64,000 nucleotides of DNA, from positions 39,380-103,379 of the forward strand of contig WQXU01000011.1 in assembly GCA_009781635.1 (NCBI GenBank). The letters are read 5' to 3'. Below the pieces are notes generated by a model. That model made no database searches. It was not told the origin of the DNA and saw only the letters and a list, made by a program, of their open reading frames with translations. Position numbers and translations under genes: made by a program. Positions 54,356 to 63,892 of the stretch are shown here, one piece after another. Positions within the stretch are counted from its first letter, which is position 1, and each line of letters begins with the position of its first letter. The stretch comes from Treponema sp. (GTDB lineage Bacteria; Spirochaetota; Spirochaetia; Treponematales; Breznakiellaceae).

Positions 54356-56131
54356 ATGGAAGCAATGAAAAGAACTGTAGACTGCGGTTCTTTAAGAAAA
54401 TGCAATGAAGGCCAGAATGTAATTCTAAACGGCTGGGTACATCGCAAGAGAAACCACGGCGGAATATTTTTTATTAATTTAAGAGACCGGTACGGCATAA
54501 CACAGGTTACAATTGACACAGAAAAAGACTCTGAGCTTGCTGCACTCTGCGATGAGCTGCGTAATGAATATTGTATAGCTGTTCAGGGGATGGTAAGCCT
54601 TCGCCCGGGTGATATGGTAAATCCTTCCATGGAAACAGGTGAAATTGAAGTAATGGCTTTTAAGCTTGTCATCCTTAACAAAAGCGATGTTTTACCGTTC
54701 CAGATAGAAGAAGAAAACAGGGCAAATGAAGATTTAAGGCTTAAATACAGATATCTTGATCTTCGCTGCGATGCGATGCAGAAACGCATCAAACTAAGAA
54801 GCAAAACCGCATTCGCAGTCCGCGAGTATATGACAGATAACGGATTTCTGGAGATAGAAACGCCTACGTTTATAAAATCAACGCCGGAAGGAGCAAGGGA
54901 CTACCTTGTTCCCTCAAGGCTGCACCAGGGAAAATTTTACGCGCTTCCGCAGTCGCCCCAGCTTTACAAGCAGATTTTAATGGTTGCAGGTTTTGATAAA
55001 TATTTTCAGATTGCGCGCTGTTACCGTGATGAGGATTCAAGGGGAGACAGACAGCCTGAGTTTACCCAGATTGACATTGAAATGTCTTTTGTACAAAGAG
55101 ATGATGTTCTTGGTATGACTGAAGGGTTAATGAATTATGTGTTTAAAAAAGTTATGAATATTGAGCTGCCTCAAAAATTCAGGCGGCTTTCCTGGGAAGA
55201 GGCGATGGAAACATACGGAAGCGACAAACCGGATCTGCGTTTTGATATGCCGCTTTTAAAATTTGATCAATACGTTGAAAAAAGCAGCTTCCAGGCTTTC
55301 AAGGATGCTCTTTTCTCAGGCGGAGGAGTAAAGGCCCTGCTTGTAAAGAATGTAAGCTTTACCCGCAAACAAATAGATGAACTTGAAGCGCATGCAAAAA
55401 TATACAAGGCCAAAGGAATGGCCTGGATGAAAGTAACGGAAAACAGCCGGATTGAAGGAGGAGCCTCCAAATTTTTTGCAGATAACGCAGCGGATATTAT
55501 AAATGACCTGGGAGCGCAAAATGGCGATCTTGTTTTAATGATTGCAGATGCAAACAGAAATATTGCAAATATTGCTCTTGGCGCTGTGCGTTCAAAACTG
55601 GGAAAAGACCTTGGGCTTTGCGATAATTCAAAATTTGAATTTGTATGGATAGTTGATTTTCCAATGTTTGAATACAACGAAGATGAAAAAAAATGGCAGG
55701 CTGCTCATCATTTATTTACATGGCCTCAGGAAAAGTATCACAGTACAATGGAAAGCGATCCTGGCTCTGTAAAGGGGGATCTCTACGATCTTGTTTTAAA
55801 TGGATATGAGCTTGCCTCAGGTTCAATTCGTATCCACGATTCTGCAATGCAGAACAGAATATTTAATATTGCGGGGATTGATTCGCAGCAGGCGCAGAAA
55901 AAATTCGGTTTTTTAACGGAAGCGTTTAAATACGGCGCGCCGCCTCACGGCGGAATTGCTCCGGGTCTTGACCGCCTTGTCATGATCATGGCAGGCGTTA
56001 CATCCTTAAAAGATGTAATAGCTTTTCCGAAAAATTCCTTTGCAGTAAGTCCTATGGATGATTCTCCTTCTGAAGTAGACTGCAAACAGCTTGAAGAACT
56101 GGGAATAATAATAAAGGAAAACAAAAATTAA
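54356..56131 (+). CDS. aspS: Aspartyl-tRNA synthetase
   Basis: Class II synthetase that charges tRNA-Asp (and tRNA-Asn where the amidotransferase route is used). An OB anticodon-binding domain covers about 1-110. Motif 2 is near FQIARCYRDEDSRGDRQPEFTQIDIE, and the bacterial GAD insert follows in the middle. Motif 3 is HGGIAPGLDRLVMI near residues 530-543. A clear AAGGAG lies seven bases before the ATG. The total of 591 aa is the normal bacterial size. Confidence 0.97.
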   Translation: MEAMKRTVDCGSLRKCNEGQNVILNGWVHRKRNHGGIFFINLRDRYGITQVTIDTEKDSELAALCDELRNEYCIAVQGMVSLRPGDMVNPSMETGEIEVMAFKLVILNKSDVLPFQIEEENRANEDLRLKYRYLDLRCDAMQKRIKLRSKTAFAVREYMTDNGFLEIETPTFIKSTPEGARDYLVPSRLHQGKFYALPQSPQLYKQILMVAGFDKYFQIARCYRDEDSRGDRQPEFTQIDIEMSFVQRDDVLGMTEGLMNYVFKKVMNIELPQKFRRLSWEEAMETYGSDKPDLRFDMPLLKFDQYVEKSSFQAFKDALFSGGGVKALLVKNVSFTRKQIDELEAHAKIYKAKGMAWMKVTENSRIEGGASKFFADNAADIINDLGAQNGDLVLMIADANRNIANIALGAVRSKLGKDLGLCDNSKFEFVWIVDFPMFEYNEDEKKWQAAHHLFTWPQEKYHSTMESDPGSVKGDLYDLVLNGYELASGSIRIHDSAMQNRIFNIAGIDSQQAQKKFGFLTEAFKYGAPPHGGIAPGLDRLVMIMAGVTSLKDVIAFPKNSFAVSPMDDSPSEVDCKQLEELGIIIKENKN

Positions 56132-56134
56132 TTT

Positions 56135-56536
56135 TTAAGATGGAATTAAATGCTCTGTTAAAAGAATCCTTTTATCATCGGGAATGGGAGTAGTTTGTTC
56201 AGCTATAAAATCATAATGTACAATTACAGCGTTCCCGCTGACACAAAGCCTGTCTTCCTGCCAGGCCTCATGATGAATTGTAAATGACTTGGTTCCAATT
56301 TTGGAGATCCATGTTTTAATTTCAACTTCATGTTTAAAATATAGCTGGCTTAAAAAATCAAAGTCTATATGAGCCACAATAAGGGGAAAAACTTTTTTAT
56401 CAAGGGATAAATCGGGATCAAAAAACCTTAGGATATCGGTTCTGCCCATTTCAAACCAGACTGAAGGAACTGTATTGTTTACATGTCCGAGCCCGTCTAT
56501 ATCGCCGAAACGCGGCCTTATTTTAAAGGTAAACAT
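56135..56536 (-). CDS. Acyl-CoA thioesterase (4HBT hot-dog fold)
   Basis: 133-residue hot-dog fold enzyme. The YbgC-type motif RFGDIDGLGHVNNTVPSVWFE (about 9-29) keeps the catalytic Asp. The later strand TWISKIGTKSFTIHHEAW is the usual second block. It probably hydrolyses short- or aryl-acyl-CoA esters; with an aryl-pyruvate oxidoreductase (iorA) in the genome an aryl-CoA substrate is possible but not shown. Convergent with aspS, three-base gap. Confidence 0.85.
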   Translation of the reverse strand: MFTFKIRPRFGDIDGLGHVNNTVPSVWFEMGRTDILRFFDPDLSLDKKVFPLIVAHIDFDFLSQLYFKHEVEIKTWISKIGTKSFTIHHEAWQEDRLCVSGNAVIVHYDFIAEQTTPIPDDKRILLTEHLIPS

Positions 56537-56549
56537 GGTTTATTATGAT

Positions 56550-58544
56550 TTAAAGATTCAGATTATTCAAGTAATTTTCAAAGGCGCCGCGAGCTGACCT
56601 TGCTTCTGAATTTGCCCTTTCCAGGCTGGCAGAAAGCGCGTCAATTTCACTGTCAATCGCAACAAGACGCCTTAAGAAATCCTGTCCCTGGGGTGTTTGA
56701 CTGCCTGCAGCTTCAAGATTCCTGCGCACTCTGTCCTGATCTGATGCAAGGCGTTCTCTTTGCGCTTCTATATTTCTTACATTTGTATCGGCTGCATCCA
56801 TGCTGCGCCGGAGTTCAGCAGCTCTTTGAAGGGCAGCTCTTACATTGGAAGGAATTTCCTGATTGCCTGTATATGCAAAAAGTGTTTCAGTACGTGCGGA
56901 AAGGAGAGCTACTGTTTGGGATGTAACGCGTTGTTCCCTGACTTCTGCTTTTGTCTGCCCCGATGCAGGTAATGTTACATTGAAACGGTAAACCGATGCT
57001 GTCTCTTCAAAAGCCCGGGGAGTTACAAGTTCTGTTTGATGCGTTTTTCTGTGCTCAAGCACCAAATGCTTTAAAACAGCGCTTGAATTTATAAATGTAT
57101 AAGTTCTTGAGAAAACTATATTGCGGTTTATGGTCATTACGCCGTTTGAAATATTAACAGTACCTGCCGTATTTGCAGTTGTCATATCAGATGATGCGCT
57201 GACGGAAAGATCTTCTCCAAAGGATATATAACGTTTTTCATTTTCATTCCAGAACTCAATAAGAGCATCACCTGCATAAACTCCGCCGTCAAAAACTGTT
57301 ATGGGGCCTGACGGCAGTTTCATTCCGGTTGTGTTTATCAATTCTGCGCCAAGCCTTGGATGTCCGCCTGATGAGTTATATATTAAAAGACTTCTTGCTT
57401 CAATTGCCGATTCAACAAGAGGAAGCATCGCGCTCATCCTGCGATCAAGATTAACGGGATTTCTTAAGGTAAATTCAAATTGACCTCCCGCATCGCTTCC
57501 TGATGCAGTTTGAATATTTCCTCCTGCAAGAGCGGATTCAGTACGGATTGAATCATCGCTTTCTTCATTCATGAAAACCTGATTAGATCTCATCATTTGC
57601 GGCTGTCTTGCGGCATAATCCGGAGCTGCAGAAAGAGGCATTGCGCGTTCGTGAGCTGTTCCTTCGGCTGCTCCTGCAATTGCAAGCGGCAGTACAGGCC
57701 TTGATACATAATAGGGCGGGTAGAGTTCCTGTATAAAAGAAGCTGGGCGCCCTGCGACAAGGGATAATTCAATATTGCTCCAGTCTGTATCGCTGTCGTT
57801 ATCTACAATTGCCCATCCCTGAAACAGGGGACGCTCGGCGTTTAAATCAAGCCTGTATGAAATTTTCCAGAGCGCAGAGGGTATGACATAGCTTAATTGA
57901 ACGTTTCTTCTTCCGCTTCCCGGAAGATTAACCGTAAGAAGGCGGGAATCCCTGTTTCTGGAAGCTGCAATTAAATCAAGGGCGCGGTTAAGATCATTCT
58001 GGACAGCGTTATCTGTAAATCTGATTGAACTGATTGCCCTCAGGTTAAAGGACATCATCACTCCTTCTGACGTATTAAGAAGAAGCCATGGCTCTGTCAG
58101 TCCGTCAGTGTTAACAGGACGGTTTTCCACATTGACAATTCTTCCTCTGAAGGTGTCGGATGAAATAATTATTACTTCAGAACCCCTAAGCCTTGAAAGA
58201 ATTGTCATAAGATCCGGAGAATCTGAAAAGTCGATAATAAGGCTGCGTAATGTTTCAACAAGTGTATTTTCCGACATGTAGGTTACAGAGGGATTTGCAG
58301 AAGCAGAATCATTAATAATAAGTGATTTTAGCGCATCATTTACTGCATTAATTGCGAAAGGAACGCTTATACGGGATGGTTCGTTTATAAACCCCGAATG
58401 TTCATAATAAGCAAGCCCGGAAGAAAATATCGCAACTCTTCTTAGAGGTAAAAGGCCTTCATTGGAAAGAGTTCTTTCCTGCGCCCAAAGAAGAGGTGCG
58501 ATTGCAATAAAAAAAAGAAAGAAAAATTTATTTTTCATGTTCAA
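56550..58544 (-). CDS. Exported DUF4139-type protein
   Basis: 664 residues with a cleaved signal peptide (LLWAQ about 17-21). The middle (about 205-520) resembles the DUF4139 beta domain of mucoidy-inhibitor-like proteins ([45 protein letters not shown]). The last 110 residues form a coiled coil ([31 protein letters not shown]). It likely sits at the outer membrane or in the periplasm. The gene overlaps the end of pfp by 17 nt and is probably translated with it. Function unknown. Confidence 0.8.
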   Translation of the reverse strand: MNMKNKFFFLFFIAIAPLLWAQERTLSNEGLLPLRRVAIFSSGLAYYEHSGFINEPSRISVPFAINAVNDALKSLIINDSASANPSVTYMSENTLVETLRSLIIDFSDSPDLMTILSRLRGSEVIIISSDTFRGRIVNVENRPVNTDGLTEPWLLLNTSEGVMMSFNLRAISSIRFTDNAVQNDLNRALDLIAASRNRDSRLLTVNLPGSGRRNVQLSYVIPSALWKISYRLDLNAERPLFQGWAIVDNDSDTDWSNIELSLVAGRPASFIQELYPPYYVSRPVLPLAIAGAAEGTAHERAMPLSAAPDYAARQPQMMRSNQVFMNEESDDSIRTESALAGGNIQTASGSDAGGQFEFTLRNPVNLDRRMSAMLPLVESAIEARSLLIYNSSGGHPRLGAELINTTGMKLPSGPITVFDGGVYAGDALIEFWNENEKRYISFGEDLSVSASSDMTTANTAGTVNISNGVMTINRNIVFSRTYTFINSSAVLKHLVLEHRKTHQTELVTPRAFEETASVYRFNVTLPASGQTKAEVREQRVTSQTVALLSARTETLFAYTGNQEIPSNVRAALQRAAELRRSMDAADTNVRNIEAQRERLASDQDRVRRNLEAAGSQTPQGQDFLRRLVAIDSEIDALSASLERANSEARSARGAFENYLNNLNL

Positions 58545-60186
58545 GTCTGAGTGTTATTGTACTTGAATCACAAACTTCAGAAGGCCCGAAATATTGAATT
58601 GCGCCCGGAAACATAAAGCATGTTTTTTCCGCCCAGATAGTGCGTTTTTCCGCAAATGTTTTAAAAGGCTTGCCGTCAAGTTCAACAAGAGCTTTTTTTA
58701 TAACAGGTTTTTTCGAACCATGGCGCTGTTCAAGATTCATCATCATTGTTAAAGGAATTCCTCCTGCAACCCAGTCTGATGCAGGAGATGTAAGATTTTT
58801 TACGCTGGACAGATAGCCTGTAAACCCGGATGCGATAAGTACAAAGGCGCTGAAACCAAGTGAATAGCAGTAATCCGAATCGAAATTGGAGGGGAATGCG
58901 CATCTTCCCTCATAACCGAAAAAGTGAGTCTGATGACTGAACTTTCCGTTGTATTTATTATTGGCTTTTCTTTCTGAAAGTTTTTTTTCTACCATGCCTA
59001 CAAGAAGTTTTTCCGTTTCTATGCGGGAAACCTGAACATTGCCGTGCGGGTCTCTGTCCATCAGGAACTGCTGTCCGATATCAGGCGGAAGAGTTTGCAT
59101 TATATTATAGGAGCATTCAGGCAGGCGGCTGCACAGAAAATACAATTGATCAACATAATTTGTTATTTGCGCAAATTCTTTTTCATTTGCGGCTATAACA
59201 TCGTTAAGCTCGCCTATCAGTTTTTTTATTTCTGGAATAAATTCTACAAGCCCTTCGGGAATTAAAACGATGCCGAAATTATCGCCGTTCAAGGCGCGCT
59301 TTGAAATCGAATCGCAAATTTGATCCACAATCTGATCCAATGACATACCCTTTGCTTCGACTTCCTCTGATATGAGGCAGACATTCGGCTGGGTCTGGAA
59401 AGCGCATTCCAAAGCGATATGGCTTGCAGCCCTTCCCATCAGTTTAATAAAATGCCAGTACTTTTTGGCGCTGTTTGTATCTCTGCAGAGGTTTCCAATC
59501 AGCTCTGAATATGTTTTACATGCAGTATCAAAACCAAAAGATGTTTCAATATGCTCATTTTTAAGATCGCCGTCGATTGTTTTTGGGCAGCCTATTACCT
59601 GGGTAGCAGAACCGTTGGCAAGAAAATATTCCGCAAGAAGCGCAGCATTAGTGTTTGAGTCGTCTCCGCCAATTACTACAACTGCATCAAGGTTTAACTT
59701 CTTTGCAGTTTCCAAAGAAGCTGCAAACTGTTCGGCGCTTTCTATTTTTGTACGTCCCGAACCTATAATGTCAAATCCGCCTGTATTGCGGTATTCGTCA
59801 ATTATTTGAGGTGTAAGGATGACAGTTTTATTTTCAACAAGGCCGCTTGGTCCGCCTGAAAAACCGTACAGGGTAGAGTCGGAGTTGCCTTTTTTAAGGC
59901 CGTCAAACAAACCTGCTATAACATTATGCCCTCCGGGAGCCTGTCCTCCGGAAAGAATTACACCTACTTTTAACTGGCGTTTAATTTTATCATTTTTACC
60001 TTTAGAAAAAGTTACAAGAGGTTTTCCGTATGTATTTTTAAAAATACCGCGGAGTTCTTCCATATCAGAAATTGCTTCTGTTGGTGCGCCTGTTTCGATA
60101 GTTATATCATCTATGGAGCCGGCCAGTATGGAAGGAAGCTTGGGCTTGTATTCATAGCGAACTTTCTGTAAAGCGGATATATTCAT
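58528..60186 (-). CDS. pfp: PPi-dependent 6-phosphofructokinase (long type)
   Basis: Reversible phosphorylation of fructose-6-phosphate using PPi rather than [17 protein letters not shown] (about 160-173) has the GGDD signature that marks PPi dependence. The GGQAPGGHN loop lies at about 80-88, PKTIDGDL at about 193-200, and [11 protein letters not shown] at about 242-252. The length of 552 aa is that of the plant-beta/spirochaete long group. AAGGAG seven bases upstream supports the start. It follows the bS22-like gene by 111 nt on the same strand. Confidence 0.95.
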   Translation of the reverse strand: MNISALQKVRYEYKPKLPSILAGSIDDITIETGAPTEAISDMEELRGIFKNTYGKPLVTFSKGKNDKIKRQLKVGVILSGGQAPGGHNVIAGLFDGLKKGNSDSTLYGFSGGPSGLVENKTVILTPQIIDEYRNTGGFDIIGSGRTKIESAEQFAASLETAKKLNLDAVVVIGGDDSNTNAALLAEYFLANGSATQVIGCPKTIDGDLKNEHIETSFGFDTACKTYSELIGNLCRDTNSAKKYWHFIKLMGRAASHIALECAFQTQPNVCLISEEVEAKGMSLDQIVDQICDSISKRALNGDNFGIVLIPEGLVEFIPEIKKLIGELNDVIAANEKEFAQITNYVDQLYFLCSRLPECSYNIMQTLPPDIGQQFLMDRDPHGNVQVSRIETEKLLVGMVEKKLSERKANNKYNGKFSHQTHFFGYEGRCAFPSNFDSDYCYSLGFSAFVLIASGFTGYLSSVKNLTSPASDWVAGGIPLTMMMNLEQRHGSKKPVIKKALVELDGKPFKTFAEKRTIWAEKTCFMFPGAIQYFGPSEVCDSSTITLRLEHEK

Positions 60187-60297
60187 GGCATACTCCTTAA
60201 AATACTATAAGAGTGGATATATCAAGTAAAATAGACTTAAGTCTTTCTTAAAATAACGAACCTGCAGCCCGGAAATCTTTAAAAAAGCCCTGAGCTC

Positions 60298-60387
60298 TTA
60301 TTTATTTTTATGTCTGTTTTTTCGCAGTTTTTTCTTGCGTTTATGGGTTGCGATTTTTCGCAGTTTGCGCTTTCTTCCGCAGGGCAC
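60298..60387 (-). CDS. Tiny basic ribosomal protein bS22-like (AURKAIP1/COX24 domain)
   Basis: Only 29 residues, starting with GTG at AAGGAG-tgtttaa spacing. The peptide begins PCGRKRKLRKIATHK and ends RKNRHKNK. This is the COX24/bS22 signature: two Arg/Lys clusters, KMSKHK-like centre and an R-x-R/H-x-K end. The family binds the small ribosomal subunit. It is far too short for ordinary gene finders and sits between tRNA-Glu(UUC) and pfp on the same strand. Confidence 0.75.
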   Translation of the reverse strand: MPCGRKRKLRKIATHKRKKKLRKNRHKNK

Positions 60388-60465
60388 TTAAACACTCCTT
60401 AACTAGAATTACGGTGGTTAGAGCCTCATGAAAAAAGCTATCCGCCGCTATTTTTATAAAGAAAA

Positions 60466-60537
60466 CATCTCCACGGGGAATCGAACCCCGGTTGCCGGGA
60501 TGAAAACCCGGTGTCCTAACCGCTAGACGATGGAGAC
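60466..60537 (-). tRNA. tRNA-Glu (anticodon UUC)
   Basis: A full cloverleaf reads GTCTCCA acceptor, D arm with CTAGCGGTTAGGAC, anticodon stem CCGGG/CCCGG with loop TTTTCAT (anticodon TTC) and T arm CGGGG-TTCGATT-CCCCG, ending TGGAGAT-G. The first pair is G1-U72 as in the CUC isoacceptor; the discriminator is G73. CCA is not encoded. Confidence 0.93.
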
Positions 60538-60552
60538 TTGTTATCTATTGGG

Positions 60553-60581
60553 AATATATAAAAATAATGAAATATTGTCAA
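60553..60581 (-). promoter_or_regulatory. Promoter of tRNA-Glu(UUC)
   Basis: Minus strand TTGACA (60576-60581) and TATATT (60553-60558) are 17 nt apart, ten bases beyond the dnaE stop codon. The tRNA starts 15 nt downstream. It may also feed the bS22-like gene and pfp. Confidence 0.8.
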
Positions 60582-60590
60582 GCGGTGGAT

Positions 60591-63518
60591 TTAAAGCCTT
60601 TCAATCCTTGTTACTTCAAGAATTATTGCTCCCTGGTCTTCTTTTACAATGCCGTAAACTAAGAGAGGATTAAAGTCAAACAGCAGTTTGCTGTATCTTT
60701 TATAAATGTCAGGAAAAATGACAGTCTCATATAATGCGGTCTCATCTTCAAAACTTAGAAAACTCATTGTAAGGCCGTCCTTTGTCCAGACTTCTTTTTG
60801 TGTGACAGGCAAGCCTGCAAGACAAAGGCTGCGATTTACATAATTATGGATATGAGCTGCTTTAACGCGGTTTTTTACAGAAAGCAGTTTGTCCTTCCAT
60901 AAAGCCAAAGGATGGGTATTTCGAAGGAAACCTAAAGAATGAAATTCTTCCCAAATTTCAATATCGTTTTTTTTGCCGGTTTTCAAAGACATGCTCAAAC
61001 TGACGGAACGCTTGGGTTCTGATGAAAACAATTCATTCTGATCGCTTGCAGGTTTCGCTTTCAAAAGGAAGCGGGCCTGCATCGCCCTTGGCAGTCCGCA
61101 TGATATACTGTCAAAAACTCCGGCAGGACAAAGGGACTCAATATCATCACGGGAAAGTTTTACCCTGCTTGCAAAATCATCAAGGTTTTTATATGGTCCT
61201 TTTTTTTCCCTGTCGTTCAATATCTGGTTTACGCCGGAAACGGAAAGCCCCTTGATTGACATAAAGCCGATTACGACACATCGAGCTTTCCCGTAATATT
61301 TCCACAAAGATATATTTATATCAGGGCCTTCTGTAAGAAGAAGCATTCGTCTGCACTCAGAGATATACGCGCCTGGCCTGTAATAACCGCCCTGATTACT
61401 TATAACAGCTGCCATAAACTCCGCCGGATGATGAACGCGCAAGTAAGCCGATTGATAAGACACCATTGCATAGGAAGCTGAGTGCGGCTTGCAGAAACTG
61501 TAACCGTCAAATGAAAGCATCATTGACCAAATTTCTTTTATGGTTTTTTCATCAACCTTATTATTGCGGCAGCCTTCAAAAAATTGATTTTCATAAACTT
61601 TAAGTTTTTCGGCTCCCGCTTTTTTTGCAATAACCTTGCGCAGTTTGTCCGCTGACACTTCGTCAAATCCGGCAAGGGCGGCAGCTGTCTTGCTTACATC
61701 CTCCTGATAACAAAGAATGCCGTATGATTCATTTAAGATCTTGTCAAGGCGGGGATGCAAAGCTTCCCATGCGCCTCCCTTTAACCGTCTTACATATTCG
61801 GAAATAAATTTGTTTGCAGCAGGGCGGATAATGCTTGAATGAATGACAATATGATCAAAATCTCCTCTTCCTGTTTTTTTCTGCAGCTGACGCATTGCAG
61901 GGCTTTCAACATAAAAAACGCCTATACTGTCTCCTCTGGCAAGGGCTTCTATTGTCATTTTATCGTCTATGGGACGCCATGTGTTCCTGTTTATGTAAAT
62001 GCCATTTTCATCAAGATTGATTAGAGCGTCCCTGATAACAGCAAGGCTCCTGTTTCCCAAAAGATCGATTTTTACAAATCCTGCCGCTTCCGCTCCTTCT
62101 TTTTCCCATGAAAGAAGAGGGAAGCCCTCAAGTGATTTTTCGACGGGCGCATAAGAAGAAACAGGTTTCGGCGTTATCACAATTCCGCCGCAGTGCATGC
62201 TTAAACCGCGGGGAAGGCCTTCTATTTTAGATGCTATTTCATAAATTTCATTCCAGAGCGGATCTGTTTTTTCATCTTTTTCGCGCAGAACAAAAAGTTT
62301 TTTTTCAAGCTTCGTTATCTCTGCATCCGGAAATCCATAGGCCTTGGCAGTTTCACGCAGGGCAGAGCGCGGGCGGAAAAAATTGTGGTTGGCGACTCTG
62401 GCGCAATAGTCATTTCCGAATTTATCAATTACGGATTTTATTAGTCCGTCTCTTTCATCCCATGCAAAATCAACATCAATATCCGGAGGATCAGGACGGG
62501 CTGGATTAAGAAAACGTTCAAAATACAAATTGTGGGCTATTGGATCGACATTTGTTATACCAAGTGAATAGGAAACAATGGAAGCCGCCGCAGAACCGCG
62601 TCCGCATGTGCGGCTGCCGGAAACCATGCCTACGATATCATCAAGACGCAGAAAATAGGAGGAGAACCCCATGGTTTCTATTACATCAAGTTCATATTCA
62701 ATGCGGTCTATTTCCATGTCGCCTAGTTCGCCGTAACGCAAAACAGCGCCTGCATAAACGCGCTGCCGAAGTTCTGCGCAGGGGTTCTCACCGTAGCCTG
62801 GAAAAATAAGACCGTCAAAAATTTCATTAAACTGGCATATTTCCGCTATTTTTGCAGTTCCCTGCACTGATTCAGGCCATGAGTTAAATAGTCCTGCAAG
62901 TTGTGTTTCGGTTTTAAAAATGCCTTTTCCCATGGCAAGCGTATCAGAGCTGGAGAGGCTGCCTGTTGTTTTATTAAGGCCAATTGCACGTAATACACGG
63001 TGGACTTTATAATCCTCTGGAGCAAGAAATACGCTTGTGTCAAGAAAGGCAAGCGGAAGATTTAATGCGCTGTGACATTGAAGCGCGCTTAGATCATCGC
63101 AAGTTATCGCGCAATAAAGATGTTTCACATTTCCTGCAAGTGTTTTTAATGTTTCGTTATTAACAGAGGCAATAACAAGCCCGTTTGAATCTTCACGCAG
63201 TAATGGGAGCGCTTTAAAGTTTTTGATGTCCTTATTGCGTATGGAAAGTATTTCACAGAGTCTTGTAAATCCCCTGCGGTTCTCTGCAAAACAGTGAATG
63301 TTATCTGAAGATATGCCGGAAGTTTCAGTTAAGGAAACTCCAATTACAGGACGTATATTCCGTATTTTCGCTTCTTCAAGGAATGAGTGTACGCCGTAAA
63401 GATTATTTAGATCACAAATTGAAACTGTTGATGCGCCTGCTTTGTCAAGCAAGACTGCGGGCATATGAACGCCGTAGAGAAGGGAATAAGCAGATATAAG
63501 GCCGAGTCTTGTATTCAT
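60591..63518 (-). CDS. dnaE2: DNA polymerase III alpha-family subunit, DnaE2-like, degenerate PHP
   Basis: C-family DNA polymerase. The catalytic motif PDIDVDF (about 344-350) and a later KIDLLG Asp are present, with HCGGIVIT and LSWEKEGAEAAGFVK blocks like those of the error-prone DnaE2/ImuC group. The N-terminal PHP domain starts RLGLISAYSLLYG, where normal enzymes have HLHxHSxxSLLxG; the metal-binding His are lost, so proofreading-type activity is unlikely. A C-terminal OB part ends the protein at 975 aa, shorter than replicative DnaE (about 1160). No imuA/imuB neighbours are visible. Its start has no Shine-Dalgarno and its leader carries part of the right-end repeat. DnaE2 is likely but not certain. 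Confidence 0.75.
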   Translation of the reverse strand: MNTRLGLISAYSLLYGVHMPAVLLDKAGASTVSICDLNNLYGVHSFLEEAKIRNIRPVIGVSLTETSGISSDNIHCFAENRRGFTRLCEILSIRNKDIKNFKALPLLREDSNGLVIASVNNETLKTLAGNVKHLYCAITCDDLSALQCHSALNLPLAFLDTSVFLAPEDYKVHRVLRAIGLNKTTGSLSSSDTLAMGKGIFKTETQLAGLFNSWPESVQGTAKIAEICQFNEIFDGLIFPGYGENPCAELRQRVYAGAVLRYGELGDMEIDRIEYELDVIETMGFSSYFLRLDDIVGMVSGSRTCGRGSAAASIVSYSLGITNVDPIAHNLYFERFLNPARPDPPDIDVDFAWDERDGLIKSVIDKFGNDYCARVANHNFFRPRSALRETAKAYGFPDAEITKLEKKLFVLREKDEKTDPLWNEIYEIASKIEGLPRGLSMHCGGIVITPKPVSSYAPVEKSLEGFPLLSWEKEGAEAAGFVKIDLLGNRSLAVIRDALINLDENGIYINRNTWRPIDDKMTIEALARGDSIGVFYVESPAMRQLQKKTGRGDFDHIVIHSSIIRPAANKFISEYVRRLKGGAWEALHPRLDKILNESYGILCYQEDVSKTAAALAGFDEVSADKLRKVIAKKAGAEKLKVYENQFFEGCRNNKVDEKTIKEIWSMMLSFDGYSFCKPHSASYAMVSYQSAYLRVHHPAEFMAAVISNQGGYYRPGAYISECRRMLLLTEGPDINISLWKYYGKARCVVIGFMSIKGLSVSGVNQILNDREKKGPYKNLDDFASRVKLSRDDIESLCPAGVFDSISCGLPRAMQARFLLKAKPASDQNELFSSEPKRSVSLSMSLKTGKKNDIEIWEEFHSLGFLRNTHPLALWKDKLLSVKNRVKAAHIHNYVNRSLCLAGLPVTQKEVWTKDGLTMSFLSFEDETALYETVIFPDIYKRYSKLLFDFNPLLVYGIVKEDQGAIILEVTRIERL

Positions 63519-63528
63519 ATGGATATTC

Positions 63529-63892
63529 TGCGTCCGGCAGGACTCATAAATACTATATTACATTGAAAACATTTTGAAACTATTATTGTAATGTAATATT
63601 TTTTGCGTCCGGCAGGACTCGCCTTCCATTCGGTAACATCCTGTTACCTCATTCCAGGCCGTCTTTTTTGCTAAACCGGCGTCCTGCCGGTTTACTCTGC
63701 GGAACCTTTCGGTTCCTCCGAGCCGCAAAAAAGTTTCGAGTCCTACAATTTAAAAAAAATAAATATTACATTGAAAACATTTTGAAACTATTATTGTAAT
63801 GTAATATTTTTTGCGTCCGGCAGGACTCGCCTTCCAGCCTTCAGCATCCTGCTTCAGGCTTCCAGGCCGTCTTTTTTGCTAAACCGGCGTCC
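63529..63892. repeat. Direct-repeat array of hairpin modules
   Basis: The 17-nt core TGCGTCCGGCAGGACTC occurs at 63529, 63604 and 63812. A 74-nt perfect direct repeat (63555-63628 and 63763-63836, offset 208 bp) starts with an AT block bearing 10-bp inverted ends (ATATTACATT...AATGTAATAT). It is followed by GC hairpins: GTCC-GGCA-GGAC, a variable GGTAAC-type stem around ATCCT, AAACCGGC-gtcct-GCCGGTTT and GGAACC-tttc-GGTTCC. The second copy breaks off at 63892, where a new sequence begins. No open reading frame is seen. Confidence 0.8.

Noticed and set aside
63555..63836. Possible CRISPR array at the right end
   Set aside because: There are only two or three copies, the spacing is 75 and 208 bp rather than uniform, units are made of several hairpins and no cas genes are near.
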